A stretch of 64,000 nt of DNA from CAVRXQ01 sp963725215 (lineage in GTDB: Bacteria > Actinomycetota > Acidimicrobiia > Acidimicrobiales > Bog-793): assembly GCA_963725215.1 (NCBI GenBank), contig CAVRXQ010000007.1:62001-126000 (forward strand). The letters are read 5' to 3'. Positions 1-8,520 of this stretch are shown piece after piece. The notes under the pieces are model-generated. The model saw only the letters and a program-made list of their open reading frames with translations, was not told the DNA's origin and did not search any database. Numbering within the stretch: the stretch's first letter is position 1; each line of letters opens with the position of its first letter. Position numbers and translations under genes: made by a program.

Positions 1-104
1 GATCACGCTTTGAGTTCCGAAAGCGCATCCGCAACCGGCCGCGTCCCCACCACCCGGTCTTGCACATTCCGCACCATGGCCAAGGACGCCGTCCGCGCAG
101 CTGA

Positions 105-542
105 TCAGTTGCCGAGCAGCCAGCGCGGCCCCGGCCCGAGCTTCGCCGCCACGTCATCGGGGTTCGACAACCGGCAGACCCCGAGGGATAGGCAGCCGCA
201 TCCGATGCACGAGTCCAGCCGGTCGCGCAGTCGCTCGAGCTCGGCGATCCGCTCGTCGAGTCGCGGCCTCCACGACGCCGAGAGGCGCCCCCAATCCGAG
301 GCGTTCGGGGTGCGCGAGTTCGGCAAAGAGGCGAGCGCCTCTTTGATCTCTTCGAGGCTCAGGCCGACGTGCTGCGCGGCGCGGACGAACGCCACCCGCC
401 GCAGCACCTCGCGCCGGTAACGGCGCTGGCCGCCGTCGGAGCGGGTCGCCTCGATCAATCCCTCGCGCTCGTAGTAGCGCAGCGACGAGGCGGCGATCCC
501 CGCCCGTTCGGCGACGTCTCCGATCGTGAGCAGCTGGGCCAC
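105..542 (-). CDS. soxR: Redox-sensing MerR-family activator SoxR
   Basis: Transcription factor that senses oxidants through a [2Fe-2S] cluster. The 145-residue protein has a MerR helix-turn-helix near residues 5-45 (IGDVAERAGIAASSLRYYE), a dimerisation helix (about 85-110) and the SoxR signature of four cysteines, C112-x2-C-x-C-x5-C123. This cysteine pattern separates SoxR from other MerR proteins. The start is GTG at 542, preceded by AGGTGG; longer readings run through the divergent promoter and are not credible. It diverges from an SDR oxidoreductase, and a SoxR-box-like palindrome lies between them, so it probably controls that promoter. In actinobacteria SoxR usually responds to redox-active metabolites rather than acting through SoxS (family knowledge). 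Confidence 0.93.
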   Translation of the reverse strand: MAQLLTIGDVAERAGIAASSLRYYEREGLIEATRSDGGQRRYRREVLRRVAFVRAAQHVGLSLEEIKEALASLPNSRTPNASDWGRLSASWRPRLDERIAELERLRDRLDSCIGCGCLSLGVCRLSNPDDVAAKLGPGPRWLLGN

Positions 543-553
543 GAATCCACCTC

Positions 554-584
554 TTGACTTAAAGTCAACTTTAATAAGTACGTT
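554..584 (+). promoter_or_regulatory. SoxR box inside a long-spacer promoter
   Basis: A perfect inverted repeat TTAAAGTCAACTTTAA (559-574) sits between a -35 TTGACT (554-559) and a -10-like TACGTT (579-584). The spacer is 19 bp, the over-long spacing typical of MerR/SoxR-activated promoters. TACGTT ends 6 nt before the ATG at 591, so the transcript would be leaderless. A second overlapping palindrome with TTGACTT/AAGTCAA arms lies at 554-568. Confidence 0.7.
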
Positions 585-590
585 GACCCC

Positions 591-1277
591 ATGCCAGTCG
601 CGATCGTCACCGGCGCCTCGAAAGGGCTCGGGCTTGCGCTCGCCGGCTCGCTCGAAGAAGCCGGATGGCAGGTCGTCACCGACGCCCGCCACGAAGACGA
701 ACTCCTCGCCGCGAGCGCGCCGCTCGGCGACGGCGTCCACCCGATCCCCGGAGACATCTGTGACCCGGGCCACCGCCGCGCCCTCGTCTCCGCGGCGCAG
801 GGACTCGGCTGGCTCGACCTCTTGGTCAACAACGCGGGGACGCTCGGGCCCTCTCCGCTGCCGAAGGTGCGCGACCTCGCTCCGGTCGCGCTCCGAGACG
901 CCTTCCGCACGAACGTCGAAGCCCCGCTCGCCCTGATCCAGCTGGCGCTGCCGCTTTTGGAGGCGAGCGGCGGGACCGTCGTCAACGTGACCTCTGACGC
1001 CGCAGTGCAGGCCTACGAGGGCTGGGGCGGCTATGGCGCGACGAAGGCCGCTCTCGAACAGCTGTCGAAGGTGCTCGCCGCCGAGGAGAAGAAGGTCGCG
1101 GTGTACTCGTTGGACCCTGGGGACATGCGCACGGCGATGCACCAGGCCGCCTTCCCCGGAGAGGACATCTCCGACCGACCCCTCCCCGACGAGGTCGCGC
1201 CGGCCCTGTTGCGGTTGCTGGCGCAGCGACCACCGAGTGGCCGCTACCTGGCGGCGGAGTTCTCCCGAGAGAGGTGA
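591..1277 (+). CDS. SDR-family NAD(P)-dependent oxidoreductase
   Basis: Classical short-chain dehydrogenase of 228 residues. It has the cofactor-binding TGASKGLG at residues 7-14, NNAG at 80-83, the catalytic serine region VNVTSDA near 131-137, and Y148-x3-K152 in YGATK. The substrate cannot be read from the sequence. There is no Shine-Dalgarno; the ATG lies 6 nt after the predicted -10 of a SoxR-type promoter, suggesting leaderless, redox-induced expression. Its TGA overlaps the GTG of the following QueA-like gene (GTGA), so the two are translationally coupled and may act together. Confidence 0.9.
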   Translation: MPVAIVTGASKGLGLALAGSLEEAGWQVVTDARHEDELLAASAPLGDGVHPIPGDICDPGHRRALVSAAQGLGWLDLLVNNAGTLGPSPLPKVRDLAPVALRDAFRTNVEAPLALIQLALPLLEASGGTVVNVTSDAAVQAYEGWGGYGATKAALEQLSKVLAAEEKKVAVYSLDPGDMRTAMHQAAFPGEDISDRPLPDEVAPALLRLLAQRPPSGRYLAAEFSRER

Positions 1278-2320
1278 CGTCGACGACGCGGCTCGGTTTC
1301 GAGCTCCCTTCCGCCCTCGAGGCGCGAGAGCCGCCCGAGGCGCGGGGCGACGCCCGCGACGGGGTGCGGATGATGGCGACCTTCCGCTCTTCCGGCGCGC
1401 TCGTGCACAGCCGCTTTTGCGAGCTCCCCGATTTCTTGTCCCCGGGCGATCTCGTCGTCATCAACACCTCGGCGACGATCCCGGCAGAAGTCGACGCCGA
1501 GTCGGTGAGCGGACGGCGTTTTTTCGTCCACTTCTCGACGGAGATCGAAGATGACCTTTGGGTGGTCGAGCCGCGGATGCGCGAAGGGAAACGGTCGTCG
1601 GAGTGGACCGAGGCCCAATCCCCGCCAGGGACCTTTTTCCTCGCCGACGGCGGCACGATCGAGCTTCTCGAGCACTTTCCGGAGAGCAGGCGCCTTTTCC
1701 TCGCCCGGGTCTCGCTCCCTTTGCCGGCGCGGGCCTGGCTTGAAAGGCGCGGCCGGCCGATCCACTACGGCTACCTCGATCGCGACTGGCCGCTCGCCGC
1801 GTACCAGAGCGCCTTCGCCAGCACACCCGGGAGCGCGACGATGCCGAGCGCCGGCCGCCCGCTCAGCCCCGAGGTGATCACCCGACTCGTCGGAAAGGGA
1901 GTCGGTGTCACCCCGGTCGTGCTGCACACCGGCGTCGCGTCCCTCGATTCGGACGAGCTCCCCTATCCAGAACGCGCCGTCGTGCCGAAGGTCACCGCGA
2001 ACCGGGTCAACGCGACGCGCTTTGAAGGTGGCCGCGTTATCGCCGTCGGGACGACGGTCGTGCGCGCGCTCGAGTCCGCGGTCGGCGAGTTCGGTTGTGT
2101 CGAGGAGTTCTGCGACTGGACGAACGTCCTGATCACCCCGGAGCGCGGGGTCCGCGTGATCGACGGCATCGTCACCGGCTGGCACGAGCCCGAGGCGTCG
2201 CACTTGTTGATGCTCGAGGCGATCGCGGGCCGCGACCTCCTCGAGCGCGCCTACGACGAGGCGATCCGCGAGGGGTATCTGTTCCACGAGTTCGGCGACA
2301 GCCACCTCGTCTTGCCGTAG
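1274..2320 (+). CDS. QueA-like S-adenosylmethionine:tRNA ribosyltransferase-isomerase
   Basis: The 348-residue protein matches the QueA family from end to end, with FELPSALEA and GDLVVINTSATIPAEV near the N-terminus and a C-terminal DEAIREGYLFHEFGDSHLVLP. QueA transfers the ribosyl part of SAM to the preQ1 base of tRNA in queuosine synthesis. Actinobacteria often carry such QueA-like proteins without a visible tgt gene, and none is seen in this window, so a different role is possible. The GTG start overlaps the SDR stop by 4 nt, placing it in a SoxR-box operon. The enzyme family is clear; the in vivo reaction is uncertain. Confidence 0.82.
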   Translation: MTSTTRLGFELPSALEAREPPEARGDARDGVRMMATFRSSGALVHSRFCELPDFLSPGDLVVINTSATIPAEVDAESVSGRRFFVHFSTEIEDDLWVVEPRMREGKRSSEWTEAQSPPGTFFLADGGTIELLEHFPESRRLFLARVSLPLPARAWLERRGRPIHYGYLDRDWPLAAYQSAFASTPGSATMPSAGRPLSPEVITRLVGKGVGVTPVVLHTGVASLDSDELPYPERAVVPKVTANRVNATRFEGGRVIAVGTTVVRALESAVGEFGCVEEFCDWTNVLITPERGVRVIDGIVTGWHEPEASHLLMLEAIAGRDLLERAYDEAIREGYLFHEFGDSHLVLP

Positions 2321-2331
2321 AGACGCTCCAT

Positions 2332-2964
2332 TCAGATGGCGCCGTCGCGAACCGCGGCCATCACGGAGGCGATGACCCGTTTCACGAAGGACTGGTCGAG
2401 CGGCCGGTGGCCTTGCAGGAACCGGTGGTAGGCGGGGCCGTAGACAAGGTCCAACAGCACGTCGACATCCGCGTCCTTGTCGAGCTCGCCCCGCTCAATC
2501 GCCCGCTTCGCGATCTCCGCGCTCTGGCGGCGCAGCGGGTTGAAGGCGCGCTCGCGCCACGTGTCGGCGAGCTCCGGGTCGCGCTGCACCTCGGCGACGA
2601 TGCCGCGCAGCGTCCTGCCGGTCGTCGTCTCCCGCACGGCTCGCACCCAGCCGCGCAGCAAGGCGAGGAGGTCCTCTTCGAGGCTGCCGGTGTTCGGATT
2701 CGGCAGGCGGCGCGAGAAGTCGCCAACAAAGGCGTCGAAGGCGAGGGTGCCCTTCGACGGCCAGCGCCGGTAGACGGAGGCCTTGCTCACCTTGGCCCGA
2801 CGGGCGACCTCTTCGATTGTCAGCTCAGAGAGTGGCTTTTCCCGGAGCAGCTCGTTCGTCGCATCGAGGATCGCCTGCTCGGTGTGAGGACTCGGGGGGC
2901 GCCCTCGTCCCCGTGTCGCCTCGGGGGCATCGCCTTCTGACTCGGGAATACCGCCTGTTCCCAT
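2332..2964 (-). CDS. TetR/AcrR-family transcriptional regulator
   Basis: The 210-residue repressor-type protein has an N-terminal TetR helix-turn-helix at about residues 49-72 (TIEEVARRAKVSKASVYRRWPSKG) and a C-terminal ligand-binding region of the TetR_C type. It diverges from an MFS exporter with about 75 bp between the start codons, the usual arrangement for a repressor of its own drug pump. An imperfect palindrome over the exporter -10 is a candidate operator. Its stop is 12 bp beyond the end of the convergent queA-like gene. Confidence 0.92.
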   Translation of the reverse strand: MGTGGIPESEGDAPEATRGRGRPPSPHTEQAILDATNELLREKPLSELTIEEVARRAKVSKASVYRRWPSKGTLAFDAFVGDFSRRLPNPNTGSLEEDLLALLRGWVRAVRETTTGRTLRGIVAEVQRDPELADTWRERAFNPLRRQSAEIAKRAIERGELDKDADVDVLLDLVYGPAYHRFLQGHRPLDQSFVKRVIASVMAAVRDGAI

Positions 2965-2992
2965 GCGTTAACAGTAATAGGCAAATTAAGAA

Positions 2993-3013
2993 ACGCAACG
3001 TATCGTATATAAT
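2993..3013 (+). promoter_or_regulatory. Exporter promoter -10 with candidate TetR operator
   Basis: A consensus -10 TATAAT lies at 3008-3013. Directly upstream is an imperfect palindrome ACGCAACGTATCGT (2993-3006; 10 of 14 positions symmetric), placed to block polymerase. No convincing -35 was found. The link to the adjacent TetR protein is inferred from position only. Confidence 0.45.
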
Positions 3014-3039
3014 TGAGGACACGAGAACCGGTGCAAGGA

Positions 3040-4725
3040 ATGGGCGGAGAACAAGATGACACGGCACCTGAGAAGGCGACGACTCGTGCGGCCCTCGAGC
3101 GCCCTTCCCTCCTGCGCTCAGCGTTGACCCCCGCGGGCGAAGTCGCCGCGCCGGCGTCGCGGCGACTTCGGCGTGTGACATCGCGCCGCAGGCGACAAGC
3201 AAGAGCGCATCCTGCCGCCGCGCTGGCGCTGATCCTCACCGTCGCGTTCATGGTCGTTTTGGACTTCAGCATTGTGAACGTCGCGCTAGCGGCGATCGAG
3301 CGGGAGCTGCACGCTGGCGCCCCGACAGTGCAGTGGGTGATCACGGCTTACGCGATCACCTTCGGCGGCCTGTTGGTGCTCGGCGGGCGCATCGGCGACC
3401 TGTTCGGCAGACGGCGGATGTTCGTCGTCGGGCTCGTGATCTTCTCGCTCTCTTCGCTTGCCGGCGGCCTCGCGCACGGCATCGGCGTCCTCATCGCCGC
3501 GCGTGCCGTCCAGGGCATCGGCGCGGCCCTCGTCGCCCCGGCGGCGCTTTCGCTCATCACGACGAGCGTTCCCGAAGGGAGCCAGCGCACCCGCGCGCTC
3601 GGCTTTTACGGCGCCACCGCCTCGATCGGATTCGTCGCCGGCCTCGTGCTGGGCGGGATCCTCGTCGAGTTCTTCGACTGGCGCGCCGTCTTGTGGGTCA
3701 ACGTGCCGATCGGCCTGCTCGCGGCGGCGCTCGCGCCGTCGCTCATCCCGTCGTCTCCCCGTCGGGCTCAAAGGACGCGCCTCGACATCGCCGGGGCCTT
3801 TCTCATCACGGCCGGCGTCGCGGCGATCGTCTACGGGGTCTCCGAAGGGCCGATAAACGGCTGGTTCTCGGGAAAGACCGTGCTGACGGCGATCCTCGCG
3901 TTCGTGCTGTTGGCAGGGTTCGTCACGATCGAACAGCGCCACCGCAGCCCGCTCGTACGCCTCGACATCTTGCGGATCCGACAGCTGCGCGCGGCGAACA
4001 TCTTCACGATCATGCTCGGCGCCTGGAGCGCGGGCGAACTGCTCGTCATGCCGCTTTACCTCCAACTCGTCCTGCACTACTCGCCTCTCGCCACCGGATT
4101 CGCGATGGCGCCGCAGGGCGTGCTCGGGTTCCTCGGCGCCTCGCGCGGCGCGCGCATCGTGCGCCGGGTGGGGACGCGCAAATACCTGATGATGTCCGGC
4201 GCGACCGCCGCGGCAGGACTCGGTTTCATCGCCGGGTTCGTCGCCTTGCGTAGCTACCCGCTCTTGGTCGTCGGATTCATGCTCGCCGGCTACGGCACGG
4301 CGTCGGGCGCCTTCGGCGCGACCGTCGCCGCCACCCAGGGGGTCACCGATTCGGAGCAAGGACTGGCAGGCGGGCTCGTCAACATGAGCCGCCAGGTCGG
4401 CGCGGCGATCGGCGTCGCCGTGACCGCGGCGATCATCGGCACCGGGGTCACCTCGGGAGAGTCGCTCGGACTCGACCGGGCTTCGGTGTTCGTCGTCGCG
4501 GCTTCCGCCCTCGCCGCCGCGCTGATCGTCCACCGCGGCCTCAGCGCGAAGGCCCCTTCCGCGCAGCGCTCTCTTTTCGCTGCCCTCCCTCCCTACCGGC
4601 TCGCTGAGCCCCTCTTCGACCCCAACCAGCTCTCTGATTGGGACGACCCGGCGTGGCCGTCGTCGAGGGACGAGACCTTCGACGTCACGATGGCGAGGAG
4701 CGCGCTGCCCGTCCCGCCGCGCTGA
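3040..4725 (+). CDS. MFS multidrug exporter, DHA2 (14-TM, EmrB/QacA) family
   Basis: Proton-driven drug exporter of the inner membrane, about 561 residues. It shows the DHA2 pattern: VVLDFSIVNVAL in TM1, VQWVITAYAITFGGLLVLGGRIGDLFGRRRMF (motif A, here spanning TM2 to loop 2-3), then about 14 hydrophobic segments and a hydrophilic tail. The start is uncertain. ATG 3040 follows AAGGA closely, GTG 3031 is possible, and TTG 3013 overlaps the predicted -10. The 50-60 residue basic stretch before TM1 is longer than usual, so a later start such as GTG 3175 cannot be excluded. The divergent TetR gene is the likely regulator. Confidence 0.88.
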   Translation: MGGEQDDTAPEKATTRAALERPSLLRSALTPAGEVAAPASRRLRRVTSRRRRQARAHPAAALALILTVAFMVVLDFSIVNVALAAIERELHAGAPTVQWVITAYAITFGGLLVLGGRIGDLFGRRRMFVVGLVIFSLSSLAGGLAHGIGVLIAARAVQGIGAALVAPAALSLITTSVPEGSQRTRALGFYGATASIGFVAGLVLGGILVEFFDWRAVLWVNVPIGLLAAALAPSLIPSSPRRAQRTRLDIAGAFLITAGVAAIVYGVSEGPINGWFSGKTVLTAILAFVLLAGFVTIEQRHRSPLVRLDILRIRQLRAANIFTIMLGAWSAGELLVMPLYLQLVLHYSPLATGFAMAPQGVLGFLGASRGARIVRRVGTRKYLMMSGATAAAGLGFIAGFVALRSYPLLVVGFMLAGYGTASGAFGATVAATQGVTDSEQGLAGGLVNMSRQVGAAIGVAVTAAIIGTGVTSGESLGLDRASVFVVAASALAAALIVHRGLSAKAPSAQRSLFAALPPYRLAEPLFDPNQLSDWDDPAWPSSRDETFDVTMARSALPVPPR

Positions 4726-4800
4726 GCACCGGTCCCCGTCAGTCGGCCTTCGCGCTGGGGAAGGGATCCTGACCGTAAATTGTTGTACGCGCAAAGAAGT

Positions 4801-4818
4801 GGGCGGGAGGTCCCGCCC
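4801..4818 (+). other. Stem-loop just upstream of the lon ribosome binding site
   Basis: Perfect 7-bp inverted repeat GGGCGGG-AGGT-CCCGCCC. It ends 6 nt before GGAGGA, the ribosome binding site of lon. It could terminate the upstream transporter transcript or form a 5' UTR structure affecting lon translation. There is no T tract, so the function is open. Confidence 0.45.
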
Positions 4819-4835
4819 GTGAATGGAGGATCCAG

Positions 4836-7199
4836 ATGGCCGAGCTGGCCACGACCGAAACGCTTCCGCTTCTCCCCTTGACCTCGGGTGTCGTTCTGCC
4901 CGGCATGGTCTTCACGATGGCACTCGAAACCGAAGAGTCGAAGGCCGCCTTGGACGCCGCCGGATCCGTCGGCGGCAAGCTCGTGTTGGTCCCCCACGTC
5001 GACGGCCGCTACTCGTCAGTCGGGGTGCTATCAGAGATCGTCGAAATCGGTGAGCTGCCGGGCGGCCACCGGGCGATGGTCGTCCACGGGGTCGCACGGG
5101 TGACGATCGGCACGGCGGTTCCCGGCACCGGCCAAGCCCTGTGGGTCCAAGTCGAGACCGTCGAGGAGCCGGGGAGCTCGCCCCAAATCGACGAGCTCGC
5201 CCGCGAATACCGCGCCGTCCTCGAGAACATCCTCCTCACTCGCGGCGCCCGTCGCATCGCCGAGCAGCTGCGTGAGGTCACCGACCCGTCGGATATCGCC
5301 GACCTCGCCGGGTACTCGCCCGATCTCTCGCTCGCGCAAAAAGTCGAGATCTTGGAGACCCTCGACGTCGAGGCGCGCCTTCGTCTCGTGTTGCGTTGGG
5401 CGCGCGAAACCCTCGCCGACCTCACCCTGCGCGAACAAATCAAGTCGAGCGTCGAAGAAGGCATGGAGAAGACCCAGCGCGAGTTCCTGTTGCGCCGCCA
5501 GCTCGACGCGATCCGAAAGGAGCTCGGCGAACTTAGCGAGGACGCCGACGACGGATCACCCGAGTCCTACCGCGCCCAGATCGCCGAGCGTGACCTACCC
5601 GACCAGGTCCGCAAGGCCGTCGAGCGGGAGATCGACAAATTGGAGAGAACGAGCGAGCAGAACCCCGAACAGGGCTGGATACGCACCTGGCTCGATACCG
5701 TGCTCGAACTCCCCTGGGGCGTGACCTCGGAGGACCGCACCGACGTCAACGAGGCGGCGCGCGTCCTCGACGAGGACCACGAGGGATTGAACGACGTGAA
5801 AGAGCGCATCGTCGAACAACTCGCGGTGCGCGCGTTGAAGGCCGAAAGAGGGCTCGCCCCCTCGACGGGCAGGGGCGCGGGCGCGATCCTCGCCCTCGTC
5901 GGACCTCCGGGCGTCGGCAAGACCTCGCTCGGAGAGTCCGTGGCGCGCGCGCTCGGTCGCAGCTTCGTGCGCGTCGCGCTCGGCGGCGTCCACGACGAGG
6001 CGGAGATCCGCGGCCACCGCCGTACCTACGTAGGCGCGCAGCCGGGCCGAATCGTGCGGGCGCTGCGCGAGGCGCAGACGATGAATCCCGTCATCGTGCT
6101 CGACGAGGTGGACAAGATCGGCTCGGACTTCCGAGGCGACCCGGCGTCGGCGCTGTTGGAGGTACTCGACCCGGCGCAGAACCACACCTTCCGCGACCAT
6201 TACCTCGAAGTGGAACTCGACTTGTCGAAGGTGCTGTTCGTCGCGACCGCGAACGTGTCAGAGACCATCCCCTCCGCGCTGCTCGACCGGATGGAGGTCA
6301 TCCGCATCGACGGCTACACCGAGGACGAGAAGGTGGCGATCGCCCGCCACCACCTGCTTCCGCGCCAGTTGGAGCGCAGCGGCCTGCGGACAGACGAAGT
6401 GGAACTCACCGACGACGCGATCCGATCGATCTCGAGCGATTACACGCGTGAGGCCGGCGTGCGCAATCTCGAACGGGAGATCGGCCGTCTGTTGCGCAAG
6501 GTAGCGACGAAGATCGCTTCCGGAGCGCTCGGCGCGCCCGTCGTCGTAGACGGCGGTCACGTGACAAATTGGCTCGGCCGCCCACGCTTTTTCTTCGAAG
6601 CCGCGGATCGCACAAGTGTTCCCGGCGTCGCAACCGGACTCGCCGTCACCGGGGTTGGAGGCGACGTGCTGTTCATCGAAGCGACGAAGATGGCCGGGCC
6701 CGAGGGACTGACGCTCACCGGTCAGCTCGGAGAAGTGATGAAGGAGTCGGCGGAGATTGCCCTCTCGCACGTGCGATCGCACGCCGCCGAGCTCGGCATC
6801 GATTCCGGGGCGTTCGACAAGGAACGGTTCCACCTCCACGTTCCTGCCGGCGCCGTGCCTAAAGACGGCCCGTCGGCTGGCGTGACGATGGTCGCCGCGC
6901 TGGCGAGCCTGCTGCTCGACAAGCCGGTGAATCCGAAGGTCGGGATGACCGGTGAGGTGACCTTGCAGGGTCGCGTGTTGCCGATCGGCGGGGTGAAGCA
7001 GAAGGTGCTCGCGGCGTACCGGGCCGGGCTCCGCCACGTGATCCTGCCATCTCGAAACGGCGGCGACTTGGAAGACGTGCCCGAGGAGGTGCGCTCAAAG
7101 ATGAGCTTCACGCTCGCCGAATCGGTTGACGACGTTTTGAACGTCGCGCTCGCCGAAGACGCGACCAAAGACGGAGGCTCCCTGCCGCTCGCGTCCTGA
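4836..7199 (+). CDS. lon: ATP-dependent Lon protease
   Basis: Cytosolic AAA+ serine protease that degrades misfolded and regulatory proteins. At 787 residues it has the full LonA architecture. An N-terminal substrate-binding domain (about 1-200) and coiled coil (about 205-245) are followed by an AAA+ module with Walker A GPPGVGKT near 356-363 and DEVDKIGSDFRGDP. The C-terminal protease domain has catalytic S680 in KDGPSAGVTM and K723 in GGVKQKVLAAYRAG, 43 residues later as in E. coli Lon. GGAGGA lies 5 nt before the ATG. No HspR (HAIR) site was found upstream, so heat control is not evident. Confidence 0.97.
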   Translation: MAELATTETLPLLPLTSGVVLPGMVFTMALETEESKAALDAAGSVGGKLVLVPHVDGRYSSVGVLSEIVEIGELPGGHRAMVVHGVARVTIGTAVPGTGQALWVQVETVEEPGSSPQIDELAREYRAVLENILLTRGARRIAEQLREVTDPSDIADLAGYSPDLSLAQKVEILETLDVEARLRLVLRWARETLADLTLREQIKSSVEEGMEKTQREFLLRRQLDAIRKELGELSEDADDGSPESYRAQIAERDLPDQVRKAVEREIDKLERTSEQNPEQGWIRTWLDTVLELPWGVTSEDRTDVNEAARVLDEDHEGLNDVKERIVEQLAVRALKAERGLAPSTGRGAGAILALVGPPGVGKTSLGESVARALGRSFVRVALGGVHDEAEIRGHRRTYVGAQPGRIVRALREAQTMNPVIVLDEVDKIGSDFRGDPASALLEVLDPAQNHTFRDHYLEVELDLSKVLFVATANVSETIPSALLDRMEVIRIDGYTEDEKVAIARHHLLPRQLERSGLRTDEVELTDDAIRSISSDYTREAGVRNLEREIGRLLRKVATKIASGALGAPVVVDGGHVTNWLGRPRFFFEAADRTSVPGVATGLAVTGVGGDVLFIEATKMAGPEGLTLTGQLGEVMKESAEIALSHVRSHAAELGIDSGAFDKERFHLHVPAGAVPKDGPSAGVTMVAALASLLLDKPVNPKVGMTGEVTLQGRVLPIGGVKQKVLAAYRAGLRHVILPSRNGGDLEDVPEEVRSKMSFTLAESVDDVLNVALAEDATKDGGSLPLAS

Positions 7200-7230
7200 C
7201 GCGGGCGGCAGCCGGGCGCGACGCGGACGT

Positions 7231-7917
7231 TCAGCCGCGCGCTGCGGTACGAACAGGGGCGAACTTGCTCGAAGCGAGCGCGACCCCGCTCGCGCTGACG
7301 ATGCGCGCCCCCTCGATGTTCATCGACCCGTGCAAGGCAGACGCCCAGTAGCCGTAGCCACCCACGACCTGGAACGAGCCGATGTCGACGAGATGACCTC
7401 GGGTCGTCACGACCTCGCACGTCACCCAGACGTTCTTCAATGGCAGTTCGATCGCCATTGACACCCACGATCGACTCCGGTCGATCACGACCTCGCCGAC
7501 ATCGCGCTGCTGTGACGTCAAGCGGGCCGCGGTGAGCTCGGCGACGACCGTGTTCTTCGCCGGAACGCCAGTTCCCCGCAATGCCCACCCTCCGAATCCC
7601 GCCAGGGCGAGGATCACTGCGGCGATGGCGATGAACGGCGCGCGTCGACGCCACTTCGGAGGAACGCTCTTGTCTGGTCGCGCATTCAACGCGCCAAGCA
7701 CGCGCGACTCGAAGCCGTTCGGCGGTTCGACGAGCGGCGCTAGCGCGGCGATTCCGTCCGCGATCTCCGCCAGCTCGCTCATCTCTTCTCGGCACGCGGC
7801 GCATTCTTCGAGATGCGCGACGGCGAGCGCGCGATCTCGCGCGTCGAGTACCCCGAGCGCGAACTCGGCGCTCATCGCGCGAAAGTCGGCGCAGTTCATC
7901 TCATCCACGGTCGACAC
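7231..7917 (-). CDS. Anti-sigma factor, RskA-like
   Basis: Single-pass membrane anti-sigma factor of 228 residues. Its cytosolic N-terminus carries the zinc-binding ZAS motif H35-x3-C39-x2-C42 (HLEECAAC), one membrane helix spans about 93-113, and the external domain resembles the RskA C-terminal domain. It follows an ECF sigma gene and overlaps its 3' end when started at GTG 7917; ATG 7899, two bases beyond the sigma stop, is an alternative. The pair presumably forms a signal-released sigma switch, with the upstream secreted protein as a likely target or signal partner. Confidence 0.88.
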   Translation of the reverse strand: MSTVDEMNCADFRAMSAEFALGVLDARDRALAVAHLEECAACREEMSELAEIADGIAALAPLVEPPNGFESRVLGALNARPDKSVPPKWRRRAPFIAIAAVILALAGFGGWALRGTGVPAKNTVVAELTAARLTSQQRDVGEVVIDRSRSWVSMAIELPLKNVWVTCEVVTTRGHLVDIGSFQVVGGYGYWASALHGSMNIEGARIVSASGVALASSKFAPVRTAARG

Positions 7918-8482
7918 CTGACTTGTCGAGCGCGACCCGCAAGCGCTGCATCGCGGTGCGAATCCGAGTCTTCGCGGTCCCGAGCGGAATCCCTTCTACG
8001 GTCGCGATCTGGCTCGCTGAAAGTCCTGCGATCCCCGCGAGCACGATCGCTCTCGCTTGGTCATGCGGCAACAAGCCGAGCGCGGCTCGCAGCTCCGAGG
8101 CGGACTCGCTCGCCAGCGCGGCGCGTTCTGGAGCCTCTGGAGTGACGCCCGCGCGCTGGAGCAGTTCGATCGCGTCGGTCGGCGCCGCGACCCGCACCCG
8201 CGAGGCGTCGATCGCCGCGTTGCGCGCGATGGACGTCAGCCAGGACGACACGGATCCTCGCCGCGAGTCGTAGGTGCGGGCGTGGCGCCACGCGCGTTCG
8301 AACGTGAGCTGTGCGACGTCCTCCGCGGCGTGGCCGTCTCGGAGCACGGCGACGGCCACGCCGAAGACCTTCGACTGGAAGCGACGCACGAACGCGAGCG
8401 TGCTCTCGTCGTCGCCCGAGCCGAAGCCCGCGAGCAGGGCTTCATCGGTGAGGTCGCCGACGGGAAGTCGGTCACGGGGCAC
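7901..8482 (-). CDS. ECF RNA polymerase sigma factor
   Basis: Extracytoplasmic-function sigma factor of about 193 residues. Region 2 (FVRRFQSKVFGVAVAVLRDGHAAEDVAQLTFERAWRHARTYD) recognises the -10, and region 4 (LLPHDQARAIVLAGIAGLSASQIATVEGIPLGTAKTRIRTAMQRLR) the -35. The GTG start at 8482 matches the family length; a longer reading would run into the preceding gene. TATCTT ends 5 nt before this GTG, so an internal leaderless promoter is possible. Arrangement: secreted protein, sigma, anti-sigma, all on the minus strand. The RskA-like partner suggests the SigK/SigL group. Confidence 0.93.
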   Translation of the reverse strand: MPRDRLPVGDLTDEALLAGFGSGDDESTLAFVRRFQSKVFGVAVAVLRDGHAAEDVAQLTFERAWRHARTYDSRRGSVSSWLTSIARNAAIDASRVRVAAPTDAIELLQRAGVTPEAPERAALASESASELRAALGLLPHDQARAIVLAGIAGLSASQIATVEGIPLGTAKTRIRTAMQRLRVALDKSGVDRG

Positions 8483-8520
8483 GCAGAAAGATACGACGGA
8501 CGGGGATGCCGGGATTGCGC

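Noticed and set aside
3..80. Short minus-strand frame after soxR (ATG to TGA, about 24 codons)
   Set aside because: It follows the soxR stop in the same frame, has no ribosome binding site and is too short to support.
3286..4794. 502-codon minus-strand open frame opposite the MFS exporter
   Set aside because: Antisense shadow of a 14-helix exporter. The translation is charged and repetitive with no motif.
4726..4835. HAIR or CIRCE element upstream of lon
   Set aside because: No CTTGAGT-N7-ACTCAAG or TTAGCACTC-N9-GAGTGCTAA pattern was found; only a short GC hairpin.
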